Shown: piece after piece, positions 48,367 to 57,175 of the stretch
Layout of the letters: every line of letters starts with the position of its first letter
How positions within the stretch are numbered: position 1 is the first letter of the stretch
Assembly (NCBI GenBank): GCA_039026295.1
Contig: JBCCMP010000001.1
Location: 1 to 64,000, forward strand
Origin: Thermohalobaculum sp039026295
Lineage (GTDB): Bacteria; Pseudomonadota; Alphaproteobacteria; Rhodobacterales; Rhodobacteraceae
DNA: 64,000 nucleotides
Direction: 5' to 3'
Translations under genes and position numbers: made by a program
Notes under the pieces: model-generated
What the model was told of the DNA's origin: nothing
Databases searched by the model: none
Seen by the model: the letters and a program-made list of their open reading frames with translations, nothing else

Positions 48367-50256
48367 GTGGATAACCAGGGCGCCCCATCGGCAGGCTGGG
48401 CCCGGCTGGCCGCCACCCTGGCTGTGACCGGCGCGGTCTTTGCCATCGTCGCAGGCGTCCTGACCCTTCTTGTCCCGGCCACCGCCTGGACGCAGTTGCT
48501 GATGGCCTGCGCTGCCCTGGGCTGGCTTTTCCTGGCCGCATGGGGACCGCAGGCGCTGTCGTGGTCGCACATGCGCCGCACCGGCCTGACGCCGCAATCA
48601 AGCGTGGGCGGTGCCGAGGCTGATGGCGACGGGTCGCTTTCTGTCGGGGCGCAGCCCGATCAGCCGCAGACGGGCCAGATCAAACGACGTTGGCTGGGAA
48701 GCCATTGGCTGCAGATGTCCGTGGTGCTCATCGGCGCGCTCGGGGCGATTGCGTTCTGGCTGCTGGCCTGGCCCCAGGCGCGAGAGGGCGGCGGACTGAT
48801 CTGGTTCGGCCTGCTGGCGCTGTTGTCTTTCCCCGCGCTGGTGCTGGGCAACGCTCTGGCGCAGCATCCGCACCCGGGCTGCCGCCATCAGGCACGCTTC
48901 ACCCGGTTCGCGATGTTTGCCTTCCTTGTGATGGGGCTGGCCACGGCCATGCAGGGCATGGCGCTGCCGATCGATGTCGTGGCGGGCGATGCGCCGTTGA
49001 GCGTTTGGGCCCTGCGGCTGATGGCCGGAGTGCAGATCGCGCTGGCGGCAGAGTGGGTCCTTCGCGCGCTGATCTCGCCGTTTCTTCCGGTCAAGTCAGC
49101 GGACCGGCTGAACGAGTCGCTGGTCCTTAGTCTGATCACCAGATCACAGGACAGTGGCAGCGGATTCGAGGACCAGTTCGGCATCGATATCAGCCAGTCC
49201 TGGGCGGTGCAGTTCGTCCGCAGAAGCAGTGTCTGGATGCTGATGGTTCTGGCGGTCGCGACGTGGATGACCAGTGCCGTCACGACCCTGCGCGTCGACG
49301 AGCGCGGCATTTATCAGCGCATGGGGCAGGTTTCGGCCGCAACGCTGGAGCCGGGCCTGCATGTCCACCTGCCGTGGCCCTTCGGGTCCGTGCGCCGTAT
49401 CAGCTATGGCGGCATCCAGAGCGTTCGACTGAATGCAACGATGGACGCGCCAGCGGCGAAAGTCACGGCGGTCGAGGCACCGTCGGCAAACCATGATGAC
49501 CGGATCTGGTCGAAGGATCACGGGGAAGAGCTGTTCCTGATGATCGCCAATCAGCCGCGGCTGAGCGCGGGCGAGAATTATGAATCGCAGCGACCCTACG
49601 AGCTGTACCACGCGGACGTCGTCATCACCTATCGCGCCGGGCTTTCCGCGAAGGCCAGCCTGAGATCGACCTACCACGTTGCCGACGCGGACATCCTGGT
49701 GAGCCAGATCGGGCGGCGCGAGCTGATCAACCTTTTCAAGAACCGCACAGCCGAGGATCTGCTGTTTGCCGACTTCTCGGCGTTTTCGCGCGCGCATCAC
49801 AGCGCGGTGCAGGAAAGGCTTGATGCGCTGGAGACCGGGATCGACGTTATCGATGTGATCTTCGAGGCCGTTCACCCGCCAATCCAGACAGCGGCCACGT
49901 TCGAACGTGTGCACGCCGCCGAGAAGGAGAGCGCGGTTCTGGTGAACATCGCGCGCGCCGAGGCGGAACAGATGAGCGCCACGGCTCAGATCAATGCCGC
50001 CCGCACGCGTGATCAGGCGCAATCGGACGCCTTCGCCGACACCGCACAGGCCCGGGCCGAGAGGGTCCTGTTTTCCGCGGAACGTGCGGCCTACGACAGG
50101 GCAGAGGGCGTCTTTGTCTTCGAACGGGCGCTGCAGGTGTTCGAGCGGACCTTCGCCGGGAAAAATCTGATCATCGTCGACCCTGAAATCAACGCGGGTC
50201 AGGGCTTTGTCGTTGATCTGAATGACCATGCGCTGGGCGCATCGGTTCAAGACTAG
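48367..50256 (+). CDS. SPFH protein, HflK-like, with polytopic N terminus
   Basis: A 629-residue membrane protein. The first ~250 residues contain about six hydrophobic helices (LAATLAVTGAVFAIVAGVLT; LQMSVVLIGALGAIAFWLLA; FAMFAFLVMGLATAMQGMAL), unusual for HflK. A further helix (VWMLMVLAVATWMTSAVTTL) precedes the SPFH domain (VDERGIYQRMGQVSAATLEP; HVHLPWPFGSVRRI) and a coiled coil with alanine/glutamate repeats (AEKESAVLVNIARAEAEQMS). GTG 48367 is chosen because GGAGG is six bases upstream; GTG 48361 is too close. First of three SPFH genes followed by a P-type ATPase. Confidence 0.85.
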   Translation: MDNQGAPSAGWARLAATLAVTGAVFAIVAGVLTLLVPATAWTQLLMACAALGWLFLAAWGPQALSWSHMRRTGLTPQSSVGGAEADGDGSLSVGAQPDQPQTGQIKRRWLGSHWLQMSVVLIGALGAIAFWLLAWPQAREGGGLIWFGLLALLSFPALVLGNALAQHPHPGCRHQARFTRFAMFAFLVMGLATAMQGMALPIDVVAGDAPLSVWALRLMAGVQIALAAEWVLRALISPFLPVKSADRLNESLVLSLITRSQDSGSGFEDQFGIDISQSWAVQFVRRSSVWMLMVLAVATWMTSAVTTLRVDERGIYQRMGQVSAATLEPGLHVHLPWPFGSVRRISYGGIQSVRLNATMDAPAAKVTAVEAPSANHDDRIWSKDHGEELFLMIANQPRLSAGENYESQRPYELYHADVVITYRAGLSAKASLRSTYHVADADILVSQIGRRELINLFKNRTAEDLLFADFSAFSRAHHSAVQERLDALETGIDVIDVIFEAVHPPIQTAATFERVHAAEKESAVLVNIARAEAEQMSATAQINAARTRDQAQSDAFADTAQARAERVLFSAERAAYDRAEGVFVFERALQVFERTFAGKNLIIVDPEINAGQGFVVDLNDHALGASVQD

Positions 50257-50267
50257 AGGTCCATTCC

Positions 50268-51242
50268 ATGAAACGACTTCGTTCCCTGCGCGTCTGGATC
50301 GCCGTTGCGCTGATCTCGCTGGCAGCGGCTGCAGCCTGCGTCGTGACGATCACGCCCGACCACAGCCTGGTCGTGACGCGCTTCGGCAACCCGACCCGTG
50401 TTCTGGTGGACAATGGCATCGGGTGGCGCTGGCCCGCGCCGGTCGAGCGGACAATCCGCATCGACAACCGGCTGAATTCGACCTCGTCGGGGTTCATCAA
50501 CACCCCGATTGCCGATGGCGATGCCGTCTCGACGCTGACCATGGAGGCGTTCGGGGTCTGGCGCGTCCCGCGCGATGAAGAGGCGGTCGTCACCTTCCTG
50601 CGCAGTCTGCGCAATGACCAGCAGGAAGCCGCTGATCTGTTGCGCAAGATCATGCAGGCCAAACTGCAGGAGATCGCCGGCAGTTATCAGCTGCGCCAGT
50701 TGGTGAACACGCAGGAACAGGCAACGAAGCTGGAGGAGTTCGAGGCCCAGGTGACCGAAAGCGCCCGGCAGGGGCTGCGCAAGGAGTACGGCATCGACCT
50801 TCTGGCCGTGCATCTGGAACGGATGCAGGTGCCGGAGAAGACGCTGCAGAGCACCATCGAGGCGATGGCAAAAGAGCGGGAGGTTCTGGCCGAGCGCATC
50901 CTTGCGGTCGGCAAGGCAAAGGCCGGCCAGATCCTTGCGCAGACCGAAAGCGAGGCCCGCACGATCGAGGCGAGGGCCGCGGAGGAAGCGGCAAGCATCC
51001 GCGCCAGCGCCACGCAGGAAGCCAACCAGATCTACGCCGATGTGCACCGCGAGGATCCCGAACTCTACCGGTTCCGGCGCAGCCTTGACAGTCTGGAGGC
51101 GATCGTCGGCAAGCAGACCCGGATCATCATCCGCGGGAACGCACCGCCCTTCGAGGCGATCATGAACGTCCCATCGACGGGTATCGAAACGGAAAGGGAC
51201 CTGGAGGCGGCGTCGCGCCCTGACGTCGGGATCACCAAGTGA
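50268..51242 (+). CDS. SPFH protein, HflC-like
   Basis: A 324-residue bitopic protein: N-terminal helix (VWIAVALISLAAAAACVVTI), SPFH domain (TPDHSLVVTRFGNPTRVLVD; GIGWRWPAPVERTIRIDNRL; MEAFGVWRVPRDEEAVVTFL) and a coiled coil (KAKAGQILAQTESEARTIEA), ending in a short tail. HflC-type proteins oligomerise with HflK in ring- or cage-like membrane scaffolds. Lies 11 bases after the HflK-like gene and overlaps the next SPFH gene as GTGA. Confidence 0.88.
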   Translation: MKRLRSLRVWIAVALISLAAAAACVVTITPDHSLVVTRFGNPTRVLVDNGIGWRWPAPVERTIRIDNRLNSTSSGFINTPIADGDAVSTLTMEAFGVWRVPRDEEAVVTFLRSLRNDQQEAADLLRKIMQAKLQEIAGSYQLRQLVNTQEQATKLEEFEAQVTESARQGLRKEYGIDLLAVHLERMQVPEKTLQSTIEAMAKEREVLAERILAVGKAKAGQILAQTESEARTIEARAAEEAASIRASATQEANQIYADVHREDPELYRFRRSLDSLEAIVGKQTRIIIRGNAPPFEAIMNVPSTGIETERDLEAASRPDVGITK

Positions 51243-52312
51243 CAGACCGGTCGAACGATCAGCAGCAATCGCGCGATCATGATCAGGCGCTCGCCCGGTC
51301 CCTGCGCACGGCGCTGCGCTTTGTTATCGTTCTGATGGTCATTCTGTCCGCGGTCTGGCTGGGCAGCGGCATGGTGTCGGTGCCCGCCGACCGGCAGGCT
51401 GTCGTGATTGCCTTCGGTGATGCACAGGTCAAGGCAAAACGCGGCGGCGGTCTGGTCTGGTGGTGGCCATCGCCGATCGGCGAAGTGCGCCTTATCCCGT
51501 CGGCCAGCCGCAAGTTTTCGCTGGAGGCCAACGCGCTGGAGCCGGGCGGCGTCAGCTTTGACCCCCGCGTGCTCGGCTATGCGCTGACCGGGGATCAGGG
51601 GGCAATCCACATTGGCGGCACCGTTTTCTGGCGGGTGCGCGACCCCGTTGCCTATGCTTTCCTTGCCGACCCGGAAGTATCGCGCCGCACGCGCGAGATT
51701 GACACCTTCCCGAAGGTCGAACAGGCGATCCGTCGGGCCTTTCAGCGCGCGGTCATCCACACCAGCGCGAAGGTGGACCTCAACACGATCCGCGTGACCG
51801 GCAAGGATCAGATCCGGCGCGACCTGATCTCGAACATGAACGACCTGCTGAACAGCCGTGGCACGATGCCCTTTGCGGTCACGGTCGAAAATATCGAGTT
51901 CAATTCGGCGCTGCTGCGCTGGACACAGGACGCCTTTGATCGTGCCCAGCGCGCCCAGAGCGAGGCGGATCAGTTGATCGCCGATGCGGAAAGCGCCCGT
52001 GCCAACACCCTGGCCGAGGCGCAGGAGGCAGCCGCCCAGATCACCGGATCGGCCCGAGCGGCGGCGACCGAGATGGTCAGCATGGCGCGCGTCCGCACGA
52101 AACCCATCAGCGCCCTTGCGCAGGCCGAACGGGCAGACAGGCAGCTTGTGCTCTACCGCATCTGGCGGGACAGCATCGACCGTCTGTTCAATCAGGCCCA
52201 TACGACGATGATCGTGCCCGATGACGAAAACCTTCGCGTGCTGCTGCCGACCGCGCCGCCATCGGTCGCGCCTGCACCCGCATCAACCGCGCCGGCGGCA
52301 GACAATCAGTAG
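51239..52312 (+). CDS. SPFH protein, HflK-like, second copy
   Basis: A 357-residue bitopic protein: short polar N terminus (TDRSNDQQQSRDHDQALARS), helix FVIVLMVILSAVWLGSGMV, SPFH domain (VPADRQAVVIAFGDAQVKAK; VHIGGTVFWRVRDPVAYAFL-like region), coiled coil (ESARANTLAEAQEAAAQITG) and proline/alanine-rich tail. GTG 51239 overlaps the preceding stop (GTGA). Together with the other two proteins it may build a hetero-oligomeric scaffold around the P-type ATPase encoded 26 bases downstream. Confidence 0.88.
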   Translation: MTDRSNDQQQSRDHDQALARSLRTALRFVIVLMVILSAVWLGSGMVSVPADRQAVVIAFGDAQVKAKRGGGLVWWWPSPIGEVRLIPSASRKFSLEANALEPGGVSFDPRVLGYALTGDQGAIHIGGTVFWRVRDPVAYAFLADPEVSRRTREIDTFPKVEQAIRRAFQRAVIHTSAKVDLNTIRVTGKDQIRRDLISNMNDLLNSRGTMPFAVTVENIEFNSALLRWTQDAFDRAQRAQSEADQLIADAESARANTLAEAQEAAAQITGSARAAATEMVSMARVRTKPISALAQAERADRQLVLYRIWRDSIDRLFNQAHTTMIVPDDENLRVLLPTAPPSVAPAPASTAPAADNQ

Positions 52313-52338
52313 ACCGACGCGCAGACGAAGGCCGAACG

Positions 52339-52383
52339 ATGAGCGCAGACATGATGAGCGCAGACATGATGAGCGCAGACACA
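52339..52383 (+). repeat. 15-bp in-frame tandem repeat at the P-type ATPase start
   Basis: ATGAGCGCAGACATG, ATGAGCGCAGACATG, ATGAGCGCAGACACA. Each copy contains a full start codon in the same frame, so three N-terminal lengths are possible (MSADM repeated). Confidence 0.97.
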
Positions 52384-54300
52384 ACGGACAATTCCGGCGA
52401 CGCCCTCAGCCGCGACGAAAAATGGTCGCTTGGCAGCCGCCTCATCCTTGCCGCCGTTGCAGCGTGGCTTCTGGTGTTCAGCTGGATCATCCGCTGGCTG
52501 GTGCCCGAACAGGAAGACCTTGGTCTGCTTTGCGTCGGCTTGTCCTCGGTCTTGATCAGCATCCCGCTGTTCCGCAAGGCCTGGCTGGCGCTGACATCGA
52601 ATGCCATCGAAGGTCTGGCCGACCAGCTTGTGGTGACGGCAATCATTGCCGCCTGGGTCACCGGGCATCTGGACGCAGCGGCTCTGGTCCCGCTTGTCAT
52701 GGTGCTGGGGCATGTCCTTGAAGAGCGCAGCCTGTTCGGCACACGAGAAGCGATCGCGGCTCTCGGCACGCTGACGGAGACGACAGCGCGGCGGCAAGCC
52801 GGCAGCGACTGGGAAACCGTGAATGCGACGGATCTGAACCGCGATGATGTCGTCGAGTTGAGGCCCGGCGATTTCGTTCCGGCGGACGTGGTGATTCTGA
52901 CCGGGCGATCCGCGGTGGATGCCTCGGCGATCACAGGCGAGTCGGTGCCCATCGATGTGGGCGCGGGCGATCAGGTGGCTGCCGGATCGATCAACACCGA
53001 AGGTTTGCTGACCGCGCGCGTGATCGGCACGGGCGAGGAGACGACGCTTGGCCGCGTCGTGCAACTGATGCAGGAGGCGGAACGGGGCAAGCCGCCGGTG
53101 ATCCGCATGCTGGAGAGGTACGCTGGCTACTATCTGCCCGTGATCCTGATGTTCGCCTGCATGGTGTTCTTTGTAAGCGGCTCGATGACCAGTGCGATGG
53201 CGGTACTGGTCGCGGCCTGCCCGTCGGCGCTGGCCCTGGCCGCGCCCGCGACCTCTGTCGCGGCCATCGCGGTCGCAACCCGGTTCGGCATCCTGATAAA
53301 GTCGACGGCGTTCATGGAAGAGCTGACCCGCTGCGATACGCTTCTTCTGGACAAGACGGGCACTGTGACGGAAGGCGCGCTGCAGGTCGTCGACGTCACG
53401 TGTGCAGAGGGGGTCAGCGTCGAGGACATCTCCGCCCATGCCGCGGCCCTGGCTGCTGCCTCGACCCATCCGGTGTCACGGGCGGTTGCCTCGCTGAAGT
53501 CAAAGAACACGCCCCGGATCGAGGATGCCAACGAGATCGCGGGGCGCGGTGTCGAAGCCGTGATCGACGGCAAGACCTATCGGCTTGGCCGCACGGCCCT
53601 GCACCGGGATGCGGGTGTCGAGCCACTGGCCGAACCGGACCACGATGGTCCGCTGGCGGGCCTGTCCCGTGATGGCGCGTTCCTCGGCTGGATCCATCTG
53701 GCCGACACGATCCGGGCGGAAGCGCCGGAGGCGCTGGGCCATCTTCGGGCGATGGGCTTCGATCGCCAGGTTCTGGTCTCCGGTGACCGCAAAACGGTGG
53801 TCGAAGGCACGGCGCACACGCTGGATATCGACGTCGCGATCGGGGAAGTCCTGCCCGCCGAGAAGCTGGAACAGGTCCATGCCGAACAGCAGAGTGAGCG
53901 CCGGGTCCTTATGGTCGGCGACGGGATCAATGACGCACTGGCATTGAAGGCGGCGAATGTCGGCGTCGCTGTCGGTGGCGGGAATACGGATGTCGCGCTG
54001 GCGTCGGCGGATCTGGTTCTCAACCACGGCAGGCTCGACCGGCTTGTGCACATGGTCCAGCTTGCCCGCGAAGCCCGCACGGTGATGAACATCAACTTCG
54101 CGATCGCCCTTTGGACCAGCCTGCTGTTCGTCGTGCTCGCAGCCGCCGGTCTGGTCGGGCCGGTCATGATTGCCGTCATTCACAACATCGATGCGCTGCT
54201 GATCATCCTGAATTCTGCGCGGCTGTTGAAGTTCAACCCGGGCCGCCTGAACGCACCGCCCCCGCAGATCCAGATGGGACAGCGCGCCGTTGCCGCCTGA
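52339..54300 (+). CDS. P-type cation ATPase (P1B-like) with CPS ion-site motif
   Basis: A 653-residue transporter. Actuator motif TGES (SAITGESVPIDVG), ion-site helix AACPSALALAAPATSVAAIA with Cys294-Pro295-Ser296 where heavy-metal pumps usually have CPC, phosphorylation site DKTGT (Asp338), P1B-type HP motif (STHPVSRA) and hinge GDGINDALAL. No N-terminal metal-binding domain; the N terminus begins with MSADM repeats. The lack of MBD and the Ser for Cys make the ion hard to predict. Fourth gene of the SPFH operon. Confidence 0.9.
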   Translation: MSADMMSADMMSADTTDNSGDALSRDEKWSLGSRLILAAVAAWLLVFSWIIRWLVPEQEDLGLLCVGLSSVLISIPLFRKAWLALTSNAIEGLADQLVVTAIIAAWVTGHLDAAALVPLVMVLGHVLEERSLFGTREAIAALGTLTETTARRQAGSDWETVNATDLNRDDVVELRPGDFVPADVVILTGRSAVDASAITGESVPIDVGAGDQVAAGSINTEGLLTARVIGTGEETTLGRVVQLMQEAERGKPPVIRMLERYAGYYLPVILMFACMVFFVSGSMTSAMAVLVAACPSALALAAPATSVAAIAVATRFGILIKSTAFMEELTRCDTLLLDKTGTVTEGALQVVDVTCAEGVSVEDISAHAAALAAASTHPVSRAVASLKSKNTPRIEDANEIAGRGVEAVIDGKTYRLGRTALHRDAGVEPLAEPDHDGPLAGLSRDGAFLGWIHLADTIRAEAPEALGHLRAMGFDRQVLVSGDRKTVVEGTAHTLDIDVAIGEVLPAEKLEQVHAEQQSERRVLMVGDGINDALALKAANVGVAVGGGNTDVALASADLVLNHGRLDRLVHMVQLAREARTVMNINFAIALWTSLLFVVLAAAGLVGPVMIAVIHNIDALLIILNSARLLKFNPGRLNAPPPQIQMGQRAVAA

Positions 54301-54389
54301 AACGAAGCAGGCGGCGGTCGCGGCCCTGCCTGACCAGACCGGTAACGCGGGGCTTGCGTCCGGTGGTCCGGGGATGCCAGAGCCTTCGG

Positions 54390-54776
54390 ATGTTGACTGA
54401 CGAAGACGCCCTGATGGCGCAGTTGAGCGCAGCCGGTCCTGTCGCGGATGATGTCAGGTCGGCCTACCTAGCCCTTGCACACGCGCGCTTTGCGACCGGG
54501 ATGACCGTTCGGCCAGCCAGCCATGGATACATCGAGCGCGAACTGCGTTTCGAGCTGAGTGGCGCCGCCCTTTATGCCGCGGTTCTGAACCAGAAATGGA
54601 TCCTTTGGTATTTCCGGAAACCCGCATTCGCGGGCGGAGCGATCGATATGCACGCAACGGCCGCGCGGTTTTCATCATCAGAAATGACGAAATACGGCGA
54701 GGTCAAAGTGCGCGTCTTCAATCGGGACGACGCGCATTCTGTCCTGCAGTGGATCGGCGGAACCGCGCCCGTCTGA
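54390..54776 (+). CDS. Hypothetical protein downstream of the P-type ATPase
   Basis: A 128-residue soluble protein (MLTDEDALMAQLSAAGPVAD; ERELRFELSGAALYAAVLNQ then KWILWYFRKPAFAGG; KVRVFNRDDAHSVLQWIGGT). No signal peptide or membrane helix. Family not recognised; the aromatic KWILWYFRKP core is distinctive. ATG 54390 lacks a strong ribosome site, so the start is tentative. It lies 89 bases after the ATPase stop on the same strand and convergent with the DoxX gene. Confidence 0.6.
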   Translation: MLTDEDALMAQLSAAGPVADDVRSAYLALAHARFATGMTVRPASHGYIERELRFELSGAALYAAVLNQKWILWYFRKPAFAGGAIDMHATAARFSSSEMTKYGEVKVRVFNRDDAHSVLQWIGGTAPV

Positions 54777-54862
54777 GCTTCCGGACATCCCGGGCGACAA
54801 GACACTCGATGACCGAGCCGGGATCCTGCAAGACACGCGTAGCGCTTGTCCGCTGCATCCCG

Positions 54863-55378
54863 TCACGGGTCCGGCAGGCCGCCTGATATCACCGAAAGCT
54901 GCGCTGCATGCGGCACCGGCCGGGGTTTTCGCCCTGCCGCAAGACGCCCCAGACCCAGTCGGTCGAATTTCTGAAAAGCAATCAGAATCAGCGTGGCGGC
55001 AAGGATCAGGGCGTTGCTGTAATGGGTGTGGTTCGTGGAATCGGTCTTTGACAGCCACAGCGCAAACGGGTCGAGAATGACCTGCCAGGTGGCAGAGATC
55101 GTGCAGATCGTGATCAGCAGCAACGCGGGGAGCGCGATGCGCAACCCGATGCCAAGCGCAATCAGGCTGCCGAGCAGGACCTGCAGTGCACCGACGGCAA
55201 TCTGCTGCGTCGGCGTCGCGCAGAAGCCGGAATAGACACGATCTGCCATGGCCGCCGCCGCTTCGGGGTGGGCAATCCGCGCGGAGCCCCACCAGATGAA
55301 AAGCATCCCCACTGCCAGTCTTCCGGCAAACAGCGCGAGGCTCTGCCCGTGGGTTCCGGTTGTCGAGTTTTCCAGCAT
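54863..55378 (-). CDS. DoxX-family membrane protein
   Basis: A 171-residue inner-membrane protein with four hydrophobic helices (LFAGRLAVGMLFIWWGSARI; IAVGALQVLLGSLIALGIGL; RIALPALLLITICTISATWQ; NALILAATLILIAFQKFDRL) and the DoxX-like lead GRLAVGMLFIWWG. DoxX relatives are associated with quinol/thiosulfate or oxidative-stress complexes, but many are uncharacterised. ATG 55378 is chosen; a GTG 11 codons earlier is possible. Tail RKPRPVPHAAQLSVISGGLP. Confidence 0.7.
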   Translation of the reverse strand: MLENSTTGTHGQSLALFAGRLAVGMLFIWWGSARIAHPEAAAAMADRVYSGFCATPTQQIAVGALQVLLGSLIALGIGLRIALPALLLITICTISATWQVILDPFALWLSKTDSTNHTHYSNALILAATLILIAFQKFDRLGLGRLAAGRKPRPVPHAAQLSVISGGLPDP

Positions 55379-55411
55379 TTGCGCGCCCCGCTTCAGAACG
55401 CCGAGGTTCAC

Positions 55412-55742
55412 CGCTCGCCGTTAACTTTGAGTGCGTGGATATGGTTTGCACCTGATGAATGCAGCGGCTGTGGCCGGTTTCGCATAAGCGGGCCGTCGCC
55501 CTGACATTTGTCTGCCTGCCGATGCACACGGATTTCCGAGAACCTGACCGGAGCGTTTGGAAGTGCCGAATGCCAGTGAACCCAGGACATGCAGACCAAG
55601 CGCACGCAGACCAAGCACACGACACGATGTCCACGCCTGCTCAGCATAGGGCTGTTCATTTGCCGCTGATTTTTTACCGGTGATATTTCGTCGCCGATCC
55701 GTTTTGCGCAAACGGTTCCCGCCACACTCCGCCCGGCTGTGC
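55412..55742. other. Intergenic region with a 15-bp direct repeat
   Basis: Nothing recognisable as a gene. Contains the two-copy 15-bp repeat at 55591-55620 and an A/T-richer stretch near 55660-55690. Confidence 0.4.
55591..55620. repeat. 15-bp tandem duplication
   Basis: GCAGACCAAGCGCAC followed by GCAGACCAAGCACAC (one mismatch), in the gap between doxX-like and signal peptidase genes. Confidence 0.95.
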
Positions 55743-56516
55743 CTATCGGGTTCGGATAACCTTTGCTTCGCCGATGATCCTTTCGCGGGGAACTGTGCCC
55801 CGGATCCGGCTGTCGATCGAATTCGATCGATTGTCTCCCAGAAAGAAGTACTCGTTCCTGCCCAGGTGCCAGTCGCGGCGGAACTTCTTGATATTGTAGA
55901 GATCCAGCACCGCGTATGCATTGCCATCAAGCGTTTCGGTCAGATTTTCCGCGCCATCTGACCGGGTAATGTCGATCCCGTTCAGTTCCAGAAGGTTGCC
56001 CCTTAACGTCACCACATCGCCCGGCTGACCGATCAGCCGTTTCACATAGATCGCGCTGTCGCCTTCGAAGCGGAAGGTATAGACCCGGCCGCGTTCCATG
56101 ACCGGATCCTCCCACTTTTTCACGACCAGCAGGTCGTTGATCATGAGACCGGGTTCCATCGACCCGCTTGAGACCCTGTGCACATCGAGGAGCAGCAGAC
56201 GAACCGCGGTGAAGCTTCCCAGGACAAGCAGCAGACACAGCATCACCCCGATCGGTGTCGCGTACCATCTGACAGGCCGATGGTCGTCTTCGTGCGGACC
56301 GATCAGCAGCACATGGGCTGAAACTGCGCCTGCAAAAAGCAACCAGATCCAGGGGGCGTGCAGGCTGGGCGGGATCGCGATAATGCCGATCAGAATTGCC
56401 ACAAGAAAACAGATCGGCCGCTGCAGATAGAGGTACACAAACGGCGGCAGCACCATCGCAAATACAAGGAGCAAGGGCTTGGATTTTACCGTCTGCGATG
56501 CCTCGACCTCCCCCAT
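55743..56516 (-). CDS. lepB: Signal peptidase I (LepB type) with polytopic N terminus
   Basis: A 257-residue membrane protease. About four hydrophobic helices fill residues 1-105 (LLLVFAMVLPPFVYLYL; ICFLVAILIGIIAIPPSL; WIWLLFAGAVSAHVLLIG; VMLCLLLVLGSFTAVRLL), against one or two in most LepB. The S26 domain follows: catalytic Ser in HRVSSGSMEPGLMINDLLVV, catalytic Lys in YVKRLIGQPGDVVTLRGN, and box E GRNEYFFLGDNRSNSIDSRI. ATG 56516 is chosen (GGGAAGCGGG upstream). It should cut Sec/Tat leader peptides; the isolated context suggests a second, specialised enzyme and not the housekeeping copy. Confidence 0.85.
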   Translation of the reverse strand: MGEVEASQTVKSKPLLLVFAMVLPPFVYLYLQRPICFLVAILIGIIAIPPSLHAPWIWLLFAGAVSAHVLLIGPHEDDHRPVRWYATPIGVMLCLLLVLGSFTAVRLLLLDVHRVSSGSMEPGLMINDLLVVKKWEDPVMERGRVYTFRFEGDSAIYVKRLIGQPGDVVTLRGNLLELNGIDITRSDGAENLTETLDGNAYAVLDLYNIKKFRRDWHLGRNEYFFLGDNRSNSIDSRIRGTVPRERIIGEAKVIRTR

Positions 56517-57175
56517 GATGTCCCGCTTCCCGTGAATTCCGTGCCTCGACATGATGTGTATCAGAGCGCGGCATTCGCTTCAGCAGTTTCTGCGTTTCGC
56601 GACCACAGGACCGTAGTGGCCCGGGGGCGTTGGATTTCTGGCCAATCAAATGAAAAAATGGCTTTCCTGCTGGCTTTCCCGCTGTGAAACCAGGATGCCG
56701 GCCGCGTTGCGAAAAGCCTTCTGCGGTCGACGAAGCTATCGGAAAAATCTCCAGGTAAGCGGGTCACGATGATCTTCCGTCAGGAGGTGCAATGACCGCC
56801 CGATCGTATCTCCTTTCGCTGGAACGGTATGATCGGCCCCGGCGTTTTCAGGTGCGCACGGCGTTGACTGCGACGCGGCCGGCAGCGTGATGAACGGGAC
56901 GAGGGAGCCGCAGCGGACCCTTACGCCCGGCTTCCGAACAGGGGATCCGGCCCTGCGTACGTGATCGATCCGGCAAAGTGGCATGGCGACATTGCCTAGG
57001 CTCTGCCGGGCAAATAAAGTGCTCCCCTGTCCCCGCGATCGCAGCTTGACGAAATCTACGCGGACGCTCCGGACCTTGGGTGCGGCAGGCAAAACCAAAG
57101 GGCTGATTGCGTTGCGCTACCTACTGATCACTTCCCGTCGCTTGACCGCATATCTCTCCACAAAAAAGGCCGCTG
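56517..57175. other. 659-bp gap with one small ORF candidate
   Basis: No large gene. Apart from the small frame at 56792-56890 I see only unsupported short frames. The DUF3604 gene start region is A/T-richer (57140-57175) and may contain its promoter. Confidence 0.4.
56792..56890 (+). CDS. Small ORF with a canonical ribosome site
   Basis: ATG at 56792 follows CAGGAGGTGCA, an ideal ribosome site with five-base spacing, and opens a 32-residue frame (MTARSYLLSLERYDRPRRFQ, ending TALTATRPAA). No homologue recognised; the start faintly resembles the first residues of HpcH/CitE-type lyases, so it could be the stump of a deleted gene. Confidence 0.3.
   Translation: MTARSYLLSLERYDRPRRFQVRTALTATRPAA

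Noticed and set aside
47079..48581. Cysteine-rich minus-strand open frame of about 500 codons
   Set aside because: Its repeated QNCDRQNCA-type section is only the antisense reading of the 15-bp array, and the rest is antisense to the TgpA-like and SPFH genes.
55421..55930. Minus-strand open frames between doxX-like and lepB genes
   Set aside because: They run into the signal peptidase gene in another frame and have no motifs or ribosome sites.
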